Of a stretch of DNA of 64,000 nucleotides, positions 18,501 to 27,897 are shown piece by piece. Below the pieces are notes generated by a model. The model made no database searches. It had not been told where the DNA came from and was given only the letters and a program-made list of their open reading frames with translations. The position numbers and the translations under genes were made by a program. Each line of letters begins with the position of its first letter. The stretch's first letter is position 1. The DNA is from Chloroflexi bacterium TSY (GTDB taxonomy: Bacteria > Chloroflexota > Anaerolineae > Caldilineales > Caldilineaceae). The stretch is taken from NCBI GenBank assembly GCA_019217005.1, contig JAHBNG010000029.1, positions 1 through 64,000 on the forward strand, given 5' to 3'.

Positions 18501-19995
18501 CTTTACTTTCTGGTAAAAGAAAAGAGATGAGGTGAGAAATGTGACAAAAAGCGGTTAGCAGTTCATCCTAAAGGTAGAGAACCCAAAAAGGAGGAAGGAA
18601 TGCTAACCGCGCCAGAAATAACTATAGCAGTACTGATGAATGTATTGCAAGTAACGCCGATGGGAACAAACGTAAATGTAATGCGTCTGATGTGGGCAAT
18701 GCTGAATGGGTCGTTTCTGAAAAGTCGAGGAGCAATCCATAGCGCATTGAAAGAAAGCGGGTTTGAAGATGAGGAGCTCCGGCGAAGCTGGTGGAGCTTT
18801 CGATATGGATCATGGGATATCACAAGTCTGCTGGGGTCGTGGCAAGAAGAAGTGGAAAGGGGAATGGGAGGCAAAAAAGTTAGAAGGGTACCGAGTGAAA
18901 AGCATAGATATCACAGGGTTCTGGCGACCGAAGCTGCAAGGGAAAGTGAACCGACTCTATAACTCAACGGCTCGTCGGGCATTGCCCGCGCTCATCTTTG
19001 GAGTGATGATAAGCTCGGGGGAGATAGGCGGGAAGCGAGTGCCACTGCTCAAGGCAATCATGAGATGCACGGTTGGAACAAAGGAAAGTGAGTTTCGGAA
19101 AAAGCTGCTGAAAGAGACGAAGAAATCACTGGAGTCAGACGAAGTGGCGGTGGTCGATGCCGGGTTTACAATCAGAGAAATGCTAGAAAGCGGCATCGAC
19201 CGATTTGTCCTGCGGGAAGCGATTAACTGCACAGTGCGCCGCAATGAGTTCCCAAACGCAAAGAAAAGGCAGACCACCTGAATATGGTGATATTGTGCGT
19301 CCGCTCTCGCAGCTATAAGGGAAAGCGACTCGAGGCTACAACTCCGGACTCGTCTGGTCGCTTTCTCTATAGTGGTCGCCTGATTTGCTATCAAGCATGG
19401 CACAATCTCGTCCCCAGAACAACCAAGGTGGATACAGCCAACCGTACCTACTCGATTTACGTCATTCAGGATCCGGCCTACAACACACCTTTGGTTTTGG
19501 CGACCGTTATGACTTTGCAGCCTGAAACCATTTATCTTGTCTACCTGGAACGCTGGCCTGTTGAACATCCCCCCTTGGCTTCCAAGCAGATGATTGGCTT
19601 ACATCGTCAATTTGTTCATGCCGATGAGGCTTGTTTCCGCTTACCTGAACTGGGGCTGCTGGCTGGCAATCTTCTTTCCCATTTAGCCGCTTCTCTTCCT
19701 CCCATACCGACTGGCTACTGGGATCGAGAGCCTCAATCCACTCCCGGCAGGCTGCGCCGTGTTCTCTCGAGTGCTCTTTTTCCAACTCCTGACCAACTCG
19801 ACCCTGACTTTCGGAAAAAGGCCTCGGTTTCACACCATTTACCTAAAGGCGTTCTCGCTCATCGCCGCCTCAATGCCGCTGCTTAAACTAGCCGAGCACT
19901 ATTTTTACATTTTATCCCGTTTTTTCAGGGTGGATTCTTTTTTCCGCCCCTTTCGGTTTGCCCTTTGTCACTCAAGCCTTTACCAGAAAGTAAAG
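18501..19995 (+). mobile_element. DDE insertion sequence, copy 2 (1495 bp)
   Basis: Same ends as copy 1 (CTTTACTTTCTGGTAAAAGA left; AAAGTAAAG right) and same orientation, roughly 93-95% identical by eye. The flanks CTTGA and TTATA do not match, so no target duplication is seen. Copy 1 has its own duplication, so the two copies do not form one composite transposon. Confidence 0.85.
18600..19886 (+). pseudogene. DDE transposase of IS copy 2, frameshifted
   Basis: The same protein as in copy 1, spread over three frames: 18600-18880, then 18870-19281, then 19284-19886. Shifts occur near 18875 (a G/A run) and 19270 (AAGAAAAGG, where copy 1 has one or more extra bases). The active-site segments DITGFWRP, VVDAGFT and YLERWPVEH are all present. 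The gene is inactive unless the shifts are assembly errors in homopolymer runs. Confidence 0.8.
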
Positions 19996-20185
19996 TTATA
20001 CCACAATTCATATACTCATAAGCAGTGATTTCTCGCTTAAAGTTATCGTAAAGAATTGGCATTTGCCGCCGCGCGCGGCCCATGTTATGATCCCCATCAA
20101 CAAAAGCGCCGCCTCGGGGTGTTGGTAGCACCCAAGCAAGGCGGCTTAACCATCCAAACTGGTATGAGCAGTTCGGATGATCTAG

Positions 20186-20385
20186 CGACATTGTATCCGC
20201 GTTTGGCGTTGGATTCAAGAAGCGGTCGTCCTGCTTACTGTTTCAGTAGAGGACGGCCGCATAGACAGTTGGCGTACGTTTGCTACCCTCTTTCACGCTT
20301 GTGCCATTGCCGGTCTAGCTCAGCAACATATGTGCCCGTGGGATGAGGTGGCATTCAACGAACAGTTATTGAGCATTGATCTGTA
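20186..20385 (+). pseudogene. Unrecognised C-terminal gene fragment
   Basis: Downstream of IS copy 2 a frame reads VVLLTVSVEDGRIDSWRTFA and GLAQQHMCPWDEVAFNEQ, ending with TAG at 20385. It looks protein-like (balanced composition and amphipathic helices) but I do not recognise the family. It has no start and probably lost its 5' part. A hairpin with T-run follows 45 bp later. Confidence 0.35.
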
Positions 20386-20430
20386 GATATGAGAATCGAC
20401 AGAATACCAATCCTCAAATAGATTATTCCC

Positions 20431-20471
20431 AAAAGCTCGGCTTGTTAAAGAATTTGCAGGTCGAGCTTTTT
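20431..20471 (+). terminator. Candidate intrinsic terminator
   Basis: AAAAGCTCG (20431-20439) pairs with CGAGCTTTT (20462-20470) and is followed by another T. The 22 base loop is long. It would end rightward transcripts from the fragment that stops at 20385. The rest of 20386-20852 shows no gene. Confidence 0.5.
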
Positions 20472-20852
20472 GCTTCATCGCTTGAATTCTATTGCTTCTT
20501 ACTGTGATCGTGAATTCGCGCAGATCACCAAGAAGGGCATTGTGTTAACCGAGGTTTGGCGGCTGACCCCACCGATGCCGATCATGCTGCCTCACCCATG
20601 CTGCCAACGAATTTAATGTCGCCAAATCCAGTCACATCACAACCCCAAAGCCCGAAATGTTACCAACGCCCCAAATCCACAAAAACCGACAAGCTCTATT
20701 ACCTAACTTTACGAGGGACAACGACTAACTTCGTTCTTTCTCCCTAACCCTATCAACATTCTAAGCCGTGCAAAACGGCAATTTAGGTGTATTTTTCTCA
20801 CAAGCCTTCTCCGTAGGTGAGCAATTTATACTTAGGAAAAGGAACAATACAT

Positions 20853-22990
20853 TTAGTCTTCGTATTTTGCGACCTGATTTTCAATCTCAGCTTTTGGGTT
20901 GTTTAGGTATTTGATTAGCTCTTCTAAAACTATTAGGTCCATTTCTTTCTGATTTGTGTTTAGATTTGTCATAATGTGAGTAATACCATGATATTCGCGA
21001 AGACCTAAATTATCAGGATCTAACAAAGACGAGATATGGTAATTCTTTTGGTAAAGATCTCCTGTTCCCCAGCATATCACAAGGCTGATATCATTTGAGT
21101 TTTTGCTGCCATCATCGATATCTTCGATTAGACCATCAAGAGAGAATTTATATTCTAGAATTCTTGCTGCACTTCTGAATGGTACATCAAAATCATCTAA
21201 CGTAAAGGAATCGACACCTAACGGATTAAGCTCTTCATCATAAACGTGATGCTTGGCTGGAGGCTCAACGACTATTCTAACAAGACCATCATAAGTTAGC
21301 CTTTCATTTGTTGACATAACTTTGATGCCCCTAATCACGCCTCCAGCCAATAATTGGTTAAACAAGGCGATTACGTCTTGTTCCCGAGTAGGTAGTGAAG
21401 TAATCGAGATGTGATTTGAAGGTAGAAAAAAGTTTTTGTTGGCAATCTCTAATGGGTACGTATCTTCATGCTGCTCCATTTCCCGTTTCCAATTATCAAC
21501 CTGAGTCTCCCGTTTAAGATTATGCTTTTTCCCGGTGTTGGCACGCAGATGTCTCCTCAATTTCAGAAGCGGACCATCTGCGATTTTTCTTGAAACTTCG
21601 GGGTGGTTCATTTTAGGCGGACAATTAGGTTTACATTTTTGCAAAGAGAAAAGATGTTTATATTTTCTAATTTGAGCCATGCTCAGGCAGAAAATGACCT
21701 CATATAGATTTTTGTCTATGTATCAAAAGTGTAAACCTAATTCTGAACCACCCCGAAACTTCTTTGGCAAACTCAGCAATGTCACTTTGGAACCCTTTTC
21801 GGCCCAAATCGGGTGTACATTCGTCAAAATGAATAAGAACATGAATTTGATTCTGCCTACCTATATTCCTAAATAGAGGTATCTGAATCATTTCACCTTG
21901 TGGCATATTGTTGGCTGCGATTTGGATGCCACCGTATAGAATGCGCTGTCCACTCCTAACCCGCAAATCTTCATTGATAGCATCCCAAATTTTCAAAGAA
22001 TAGACGAATACAACATATATTCCTGGCTTATGCTTAGCAATGATCGCTTTTTCGGACTCGCTAAGCCTGATAGCCTCATTTGAATCTAAATCTAGAAGTT
22101 CCTGAGCATTGTACTCTTCGTAAATTGCATCTAAGCTTGAATATTTGGCAGGGAATTTAAAGTTTTGCCCATGCTTCTTGAACAATATCTTCATTCTTGG
22201 AGTTTATCTCACTGATAGACGCAGTTTTTTGGACAATAGTATGTGGCCAGAGATAACCGATCCCCTCGTGTCTATATACCGTGGCTTCACCTTGTCTATC
22301 TATAGCCTTCAGGTTGATTTTGATACTCTGGGCTGGATAAAATGCGCCTAGCCCCGTTTTTACCGTTAGAATCTTGAACCAATTCTCTGCTTGGTCTGTA
22401 ACTAGCCAGCTTAGATCACCTGGCTGCGTATATTTATCAAATTTGACGTAGATGGAAACACCCCTATCCACATTCAAAAAATACGAATCCTTCGCCCCAT
22501 TTGTATCGGAAACTATCTGTGGATTCCCAGATGGGTTTTCGTTGGCTAACCATTCACGAGCCCCTTCCATTTTTCCAACTGCATTGTAATTTTCCGTTCG
22601 TGTAGCAACTTGTATGAAATTGAAGCCATATGCAAGATAGGTAGCCCCAACGCCCTTGTGTCCTCGCGTTTTCCCCGACTTAAACGAAATATCGGGACAT
22701 AAAAACTGTTTGAATTCTCGCTCTTCTAAGCCTATTCCATTGTCTGTAACAACTAGAGAGTTTTCTTGTAAATTGATCGTAATCCATATTTGAGGCTTAT
22801 AACCGGATTCGTTTTCATTTAGTCTTGTATCTAGAGAATCTAGCGAATTTTGAATAAGCTCGCAGAATGGGTCATACCAACCTACGTACGAGCCCAATAT
22901 GTTAGTAAGTTCTCGTTTTTGTGCTAGGACTGCAACTTCAGTATCAGCTAGACTCTTTGCTCTTAGCGGATCAAATGATTCAAACGACAT
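20853..22990 (-). pseudogene. MORC-like GHKL (HSP90-type) ATPase, broken by a frameshift and a miniature element
   Basis: Three minus-strand frames (22990-22157, 22194-21700, 21680-20853) make one ~660-residue protein. The N-terminal Bergerat fold is clear: E44-x-x-x-N48-x-x-D51 in CELIQNSLDSLD, DNGIGL at 83-88, and GHKGVGATY near 110. The layout resembles prokaryotic MORC-type ATPases, which are often found near restriction or defence genes. Downstream parts contain KPGIYVVFVYSLKIWDAINE and an extended alpha/beta region that I cannot name. Element B with its 8 bp duplication sits in the middle, and removing it rejoins the frames exactly. A separate +1 shift lies at CTT-TAA near 22157. No restriction or helicase partner is visible nearby. 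Confidence 0.7.
21600..21754. mobile_element. Miniature element B, copy 3 (155 bp)
   Basis: Ends GGGGTGGTTCATTTTAGG and TGAACCACCCC, same orientation as the other copies. Exact 8 bp duplication GAAACTTC (21592-21599 and 21755-21762). It interrupts the MORC-like ATPase gene; 155 + 8 bp is 1 mod 3, so the insertion shifts the host frame. Confidence 0.9.
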
Positions 22991-23359
22991 CTCAGCTTTC
23001 CTTTTTGAAATACTCTTTTGGACACGAGTCCATTCAATTATTACAGTGTTATATCGTCACGGGCAATAACTGTGTAAGCAGCCAACATGATTTATCTGGA
23101 TAACACGTGAACTTAGCTCAATATACAGAATTCCACATAAATCCACTGCTGTCTGTCAATATCGGAACCCGATCTGAATAAATGGTATTTCGCACCATTT
23201 ATTCAGCTTATTGCTCAGTCCAAACCAACGCTGTCTCTTGTTACCCAGCACGCTCATTATGTCATACATGTCGGGCATAATCAAGATTCTTAACGATTTC
23301 CCCTTCTGGCAAAATCTCGGTCTTGCTGGCTCTGAGTTGCGAGAACGCTTGCTGGAGTT
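22991..23359. other. Intergenic stretch without recognised gene
   Basis: About 370 bp upstream of the ATPase gene. It is AT-rich and may hold that gene's promoter. No RNA gene or coding frame is supported. Confidence 0.35.
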
Positions 23360-23717
23360 GCCGCCGCTATGAGCAGCACCTGCTGCGCCGCCAGGCCGAT
23401 GGCGTCGAGATCATCCAGCGCGCCGGCGAGCCGCCGGGTGTGGCCCTGATCAGCGACTTCTTCCACATGCATATCGAGGAGACCAGTACACCCGACACGC
23501 TGCGCGAAGTTGGCAAGTATGTAGCCCACGTTCACATGGCTGACAATACGCCTTCAGCCCGGCACGGGTGACATCGACTGGCACGCCGGGCTGAAGGCGT
23601 TGCATTATCGGCTATGACGGGTACTTGGCCTACGAGTGTGGTGTCCAGGGTGAACCCCGGCAGGCGTTGAAAGAATCGGTCGCCTTTGTTCGATCGGTGC
23701 TGGCTTCGCTGGCCTGA
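23360..23717 (+). pseudogene. C-terminal fragment of a sugar phosphate isomerase/epimerase (TIM barrel)
   Basis: Reads GVALISDFFHMHIEE, GKYVAHVHMADN, then (after a frameshift near 23557) GTGDIDWHAGLKAL and (after another near 23605) YDGYLAYECGVQGEPRQAL to a stop at 23717. D-x-x-H-M and H-x-H-x-x-D plus GxGxxDW are metal-site and C-terminal features of the AP-endonuclease-2-like epimerase family. The N-terminal half is gone. Confidence 0.75.
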
Positions 23718-23744
23718 ACAAGTGCAGTCTTTTCTGGACGATGG

Positions 23745-24644
23745 CTATTTGATCGTCCGCGACCTCTTCCAATCCGAATTCCGCAATCCCCAATCCGCAA
23801 TCGAATGGCGGTCAATCAGGCGGCCCTGGACAAAAACCTTGTCAAAATCGTAGCTTGCTTTGAATTTAACTTGTGAGATCAGATTGTGGGTAGAGATCTT
23901 GAAATTACGGTTCTCTACCTCGATCAATTTGAATTCAAACGGGGTCTCCACAAAGGAGCTTCCTGTAACGATGAATGCATCATGTGAGCGCACTAACGAG
24001 TTAATATGGTTATGACCCGATAGGACGCATTTTATTTGAGGAAATTGACCTATGATGTCGAGTATAAAGTCGCGAAAATCGGGATGAGCATCATGGTAGC
24101 TCTCGTCAAACCCTGTCTGCTCCGTGGGTATTCCAAAGAGGGGACTGTGGGTGCATAGAATATGTACCCTGTCCGGATAGCTTTTAAGGTTTTCTTTTAG
24201 TTTATCGATTTGATCGGGAGAAAAATGTGAATTTTGCACTTCGTCCCAATAATAGGGGATTTCGTCCCAATGGTTGGGCATAACGTGCAAAACGCAATCT
24301 TGGCGGGTTATGAAGAATTCGGGTGAGTTGTGGGGGAAGAAATTCGGTGCGTTACCCAGCCATAGACCCAGGGCATCTTTTTCGGTAAGATCGTGGTTGC
24401 CTAAAACTAAGTAGACGGGTACGGCTAAATTCCAAATCGATTTAGACTCCTGGATAAGCTCCTTTGTGCAGGCATCGACCATATCACCGCCGTGAATGAT
24501 GAAGTCGATGTCCCCATCACTAACTATCCATCGGTTGAGGAGGCCGAGCAGTTCACCTAATCTTTCTGGGTAGGCAGGTTGCTGGTGGTAACCGATCGGG
24601 TTGGCGCCGATGTGGGTGTCCGTTATATAGATAAATCGGGTCAT
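23745..24644 (-). CDS. Calcineurin-like metallophosphoesterase
   Basis: A 299-residue protein with the complete set of phosphoesterase motifs: D9-x-H11 (TDTHIG), GGDMVD with D54, GNHD (N83, H84), CTHSPLFG near 165 and SGHNHIN near 209. It probably hydrolyses a phosphomono- or diester with two metal ions in the cytoplasm; no signal peptide is seen. AAGGAT precedes the ATG. The final ~20 residues are translated from low-complexity GATTGCGGATTGGGG-like repeats, so the native stop may have been lost and the C-terminus extended. It is divergent from the fragment at 23360. Confidence 0.85.
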   Translation of the reverse strand: MTRFIYITDTHIGANPIGYHQQPAYPERLGELLGLLNRWIVSDGDIDFIIHGGDMVDACTKELIQESKSIWNLAVPVYLVLGNHDLTEKDALGLWLGNAPNFFPHNSPEFFITRQDCVLHVMPNHWDEIPYYWDEVQNSHFSPDQIDKLKENLKSYPDRVHILCTHSPLFGIPTEQTGFDESYHDAHPDFRDFILDIIGQFPQIKCVLSGHNHINSLVRSHDAFIVTGSSFVETPFEFKLIEVENRNFKISTHNLISQVKFKASYDFDKVFVQGRLIDRHSIADWGLRNSDWKRSRTIK

Positions 24645-24705
24645 AACTATCCTTTAACCGCACCGGCAGTAATTCCACTTCTGTCCACGGGCGGTCCGAC
24701 CTTAC

Positions 24706-25746
24706 TTAAACAGCGGCGAATTCCTGCGCCATGCGTTCAATGCCTGCCTTGATACGCTTGAGGCCCTCCGCCTGCTTATCGGGCAAAATACCAGAAGGTT
24801 CAAACAGGGCCACACGATCAAAATTGATCTCTTTGAGCGCTTTCAGGATTGGCGGCCATTCTATACCGCCGCCCGGCTCATAAGGGATGAGGTGGGCCAT
24901 GATGTTATACACATCGGCCAGCTCATCCAGAGTCTTGGGGGCATGTTCGTACCATTCTTGCGAAATCTTGAGATTGTCCTCTGTGATTTTGATAATTTCA
25001 TTGAGATGCAGATGGATCAACTTGTCTCCGTACTCATGGATCACACGAACAAGCGGTTCGGTAGGAGGATATATCCCAAAGTCCGGGTAATCTGGGAAGT
25101 TGGCGGTGTGGTGGGTACACAGGACTGCACCAACATACTTGGATGGGATACGCTTGATGAACTGCATCCCTTCGGCATAGATGTTTTCAATCCCTAGAGA
25201 CACGCCGTGCTCCTCCATATAAGGGACAACAGCCATCAGGTTGTCATAGAGCGCCTCTTTTTGTGGGCCGGTTTGTTCGTAGATGCGGTCAATATGAGCG
25301 GCGATCAACTGTCCACCCAGCATCGCTGTGATGTCGATTAGCCCCTTGAGCGCTTCTCTTCCAGCATAGTTGTTGGGTCGCGTCAGGTCCCAGATGTCGA
25401 TACCGCTGGCATCGGCCATCTGCATAGCAGTTCCCCTATCGAAACCGTCGCGAAGCAACACATTGACGTAGTCGCGGTACGGGTTGACCAGTCCGTAGGG
25501 GGCATGTATGGAACAGATTTCGATGCCGTGTTTTCTGGCACTGTTTGCCACACGCGCGATCTGTACCGGATTTGTGTAGTTCACATTCGCGTCTCGTTGT
25601 GGACCAGCAGGATTTGGTGGCGCCATCATGAGTTCAATGCAGTCGATGTCGGCATCAGCAATCATCTGCATGTGACGGGAGCCAAGCGGTTCGTTGGTCC
25701 TGTTCTCATTCTGTACGAAAAAGTCTGTTGCAAGTGCGAATTTCAT
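24706..25746 (-). CDS. Sugar phosphate isomerase/epimerase (xylose isomerase-like TIM barrel)
   Basis: A 346-residue protein of the AP-endonuclease-2-like TIM-barrel family that interconverts sugars or related polyols. Key segments are DIDCIELMMAPP, GIEICSIHAPYG, LIAAHIDRIYE, SLGIENIYAEGMQFI (metal-ligand Glu), AVLCTHHTANFPD, LIHLHLNEI and VALFEPSGILPD. AAGGAA lies before the ATG. It is intact and is the complete relative of three C-terminal shards (23360, 25758, 30850). Its substrate is not deducible. Confidence 0.82.
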   Translation of the reverse strand: MKFALATDFFVQNENRTNEPLGSRHMQMIADADIDCIELMMAPPNPAGPQRDANVNYTNPVQIARVANSARKHGIEICSIHAPYGLVNPYRDYVNVLLRDGFDRGTAMQMADASGIDIWDLTRPNNYAGREALKGLIDITAMLGGQLIAAHIDRIYEQTGPQKEALYDNLMAVVPYMEEHGVSLGIENIYAEGMQFIKRIPSKYVGAVLCTHHTANFPDYPDFGIYPPTEPLVRVIHEYGDKLIHLHLNEIIKITEDNLKISQEWYEHAPKTLDELADVYNIMAHLIPYEPGGGIEWPPILKALKEINFDRVALFEPSGILPDKQAEGLKRIKAGIERMAQEFAAV

Positions 25747-25757
25747 GTGTCGGTTCC

Positions 25758-25853
25758 TTATACCTGTTCGTATTCCTGCGCCATCCGGTCGAAACCCGCA
25801 TCTTTGACCATTGTGAGATGCTCACGCCCAAACGGGGCATCGTTGGCGACTGT
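25758..25853 (-). pseudogene. C-terminal shard of another TIM-barrel epimerase
   Basis: Directly upstream of the intact epimerase, the minus strand reads APFGREHLTMVKDAGFDRMA and then QEYEQV and a stop at 25758. The pattern (L-x-x-x-K-x-G-[FI]-x-R-M-A-Q-E) is the C-terminal helix of the same family; the intact gene ends IKAGIERMAQEFAAV. The rest of that gene is missing. Confidence 0.6.
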
Positions 25854-25980
25854 CTAGCCTAGGCGGGGCACATTAGGATAGCGAATTTCATGCCAGAACC
25901 TCTTCTGTGGGTGAACGTGAGGCAGTCCATCCAGACCGTCGAAGGCAGTCAAACGAATGCCAAACCCTTTGAACGGCATG
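25854..25980 (-). CDS. Small ORF of unknown function, possibly a 5' gene fragment
   Basis: A 41-codon frame with AGGGAGAACACC before the ATG. It starts MPFKGFGIRLTAF and ends YPNVPRLG. The good ribosome site and the abrupt end next to a gene shard suggest it is the first part of a truncated gene. Not recognised. Confidence 0.3.
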
Positions 25981-26039
25981 GTGTTCTCCCTTTATTTTGA
26001 CCTTCCTGACAAGCAAGGGTGGCGGGTAATTAAATAAAT

Positions 26040-26315
26040 TTCACGTAAGTTAACATGATATGTTTGACAAATTAATAGCCTCAGTAGATAAACATGCGGT
26101 GAGCCAACACAACAGGGGATGAAAAATGTGTTAAAGTGTGGTGGCAGCCGCCGAACAGAAATCGGGAAAGGTCCGTGGTCAAGTAAAGAACGCTCAGTAG
26201 CTAGATTGGTGTACACCGACGCACCACGGGATGTGGACGTTCCTCGGGACGAAACACGCAGGGCAGACTGTGCTCACAATCGGGTACACATAAGCGGCTG
26301 CGAAAGGAAAGGAAG
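26040..26315 (+). ncRNA. Non-coding left end of an IS110 element, candidate bridge RNA region
   Basis: About 275 bp without a gene directly upstream of an IS110-group transposase. IS110-group elements are known to carry a structured guide (bridge) RNA in this position. I see stretches able to pair, such as GTGGTGGCAGCCGCC and CGTTCCTCGGGACGAA, but I cannot fold the region reliably. Because the transposase is broken, any RNA would now be an orphan. Confidence 0.3.
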
Positions 26316-27521
26316 ATGGAAGTGATGTTTCCGAAGTGCAGCGGCCTGGATGTTCACAAGCGGATGGTAGTGGCGTGTGTGGTAGATGAATCAGGGAGGA
26401 TGGAGCAGGTGCGCAAGCGATTTGGGACAACGACGGTCGAGTTGGAGGGGTTGAGGTCGTGGCTGTCGTCGTATGGGATCACGCATGTGGCGATGGAGAG
26501 TACGGAGTGTATTGGAAACCGATCTACAATGTGTTGCATGAGCATTTTGAGGTCTGGATTGTGAATGCCCGCCATCTGGCACAGGTGCCTGGTCGCAAGA
26601 CGGATGAGAGCGATGCGGCCTGGATCACGAAACTGATGAGTTATGGACTGCTGGAGCGCAGTTTCATTCCAGATGTGGAGCAAAGGGACTTGCGAGACCT
26701 GACGCGCTATCGGACGCGTCTCTTGCAAGAAAGAGTGCGGCAGTCAATCGCCTGCATAAGGTGTTGGAAGATGCCAACGTCAAGTTGGGATCGGTGGTCA
26801 CGAGCATCCAAGGTGTATCGGCACGCCAGATGATCGAGGCCCTGATTGCAGATGAGATGGACCCAGAAGCCATGGCTGACTTGGCACAAAAGCGGCTGCG
26901 GGCCAAGATTCCCCAGTTGGTTGATGCGTTGACGGGACTGGTCCGTCCTCATCATCGTTTTATGCTGCAAGAAGTTCTGCATCATCTCGATCACCTGAAT
27001 GTACGCATTGATGCCCTCATCGCACGCCTAGATGCCATTCCCGGTGTGGGGCGAGTCGTCGCCGAGATAATTCTGGCGGAGATCGGTCCCTCGGTCGAAA
27101 GCTGGCCCTCAGCTAAGAAACTGGCCTCCTGGGCTTGTGTCTGTCCTGGCAACAACGAATCGGCGGGCAAACGCAAGAGTGGTCGCCGACGAAAGGCCAG
27201 AAATGGTTAGTCACCGCCCTCGTTGAAGCGGCGGGCCGCCTCTCGCACCAAGGACACCTATCTCGCCGCACAGTTCCACCGTCTCAAGGCACGACGCGGA
27301 GCCAAGCGGGCAGCTATTGCCGTGGCCCATTCCATCTTGACCATCGTCTATCATCTCATCGACAAGCCCGATGCCGTCTTTGAAGAACTCGGCGGCGACT
27401 TCTTTCTCAAACGACGCAAGGAGCATGCACAACCGGCGCACTCAAAACCCTCGAGTCCCTCGGCTTCAGGTTTTCTTGGCACCGACCGCCTAAGTACGGT
27501 GCTCACTACAACTGATTTGCG
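26316..27521 (+). pseudogene. IS110-family transposase, multiply frameshifted
   Basis: Opens with CSGLDVHKRMVVACVVDESG (first Asp of the DEDD RuvC-like domain). Next come THVAMEST and, in another frame, GVYWKPIYNVLHEHFEVWIV, then GRKTDESDAAWITKL. The C-terminal Transposase_20 part has LDAIPGVGRVVAEIILAEIG, WPSAKKLASWACVCPGNN and AGKRKSGRR, then AHSILTIVYHLI. At least four frame changes occur (near 26500, 26745, 27205 and 27425). The protein would be ~400 residues if repaired. It differs from the other IS110 remnant at 11674. Confidence 0.82.
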
Positions 27522-27897
27522 TTGGGCACAGGCAACGACGCCACCCACTCTGGCGGGTCAACTTGGACCCGCTTCTTATTCAACGCGGCCTTTAACCCCT
27601 CTCTCTCTTCTCTTGCTGCCCTTTTTTTCAGGGCAGACGCCAAATAATTCCAAAGAAAATACGCCGTTTAATTCCGAAAATGACAGAATACTCCAGATTG
27701 TTTCAAGTATGCCTGTCTAGAGTAAAGACAAAGCGGCTGACGATCAATCAGTCGTTTTATCCTTTTGAGTGTATGAGACACATAATTGATGTTACATCAT
27801 TCGCTTCAAAAATCGCCCTCAAAAATGAGTGACAGTCCCGAAATATATCTTTTCAGAGGGATGTATAAAAATACCTATAATCGTGGAGAAGATAACC
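27522..27897. other. IS110 right flank and promoter region of the catabolic run
   Basis: About 375 bp without a gene. Its 3' end presumably holds the promoter and leader of the 27898-34841 gene run. The ribosome site GGAGAAG is at ~27884. Confidence 0.35.

Noticed and set aside
15402..19995. Composite transposon carrying the PhyH gene
   Set aside because: IS copy 1 has its own 5 bp duplication on both sides and the outer flanks of the pair do not match, so the copies inserted independently.
19925..20218. 97-codon minus-strand frame at the IS copy 2 right end
   Set aside because: It starts outside and ends inside the IS; the segment FVDGDHNMGRARRQMP looks suggestive but I cannot link it to a family and it is crossed by the IS boundary.
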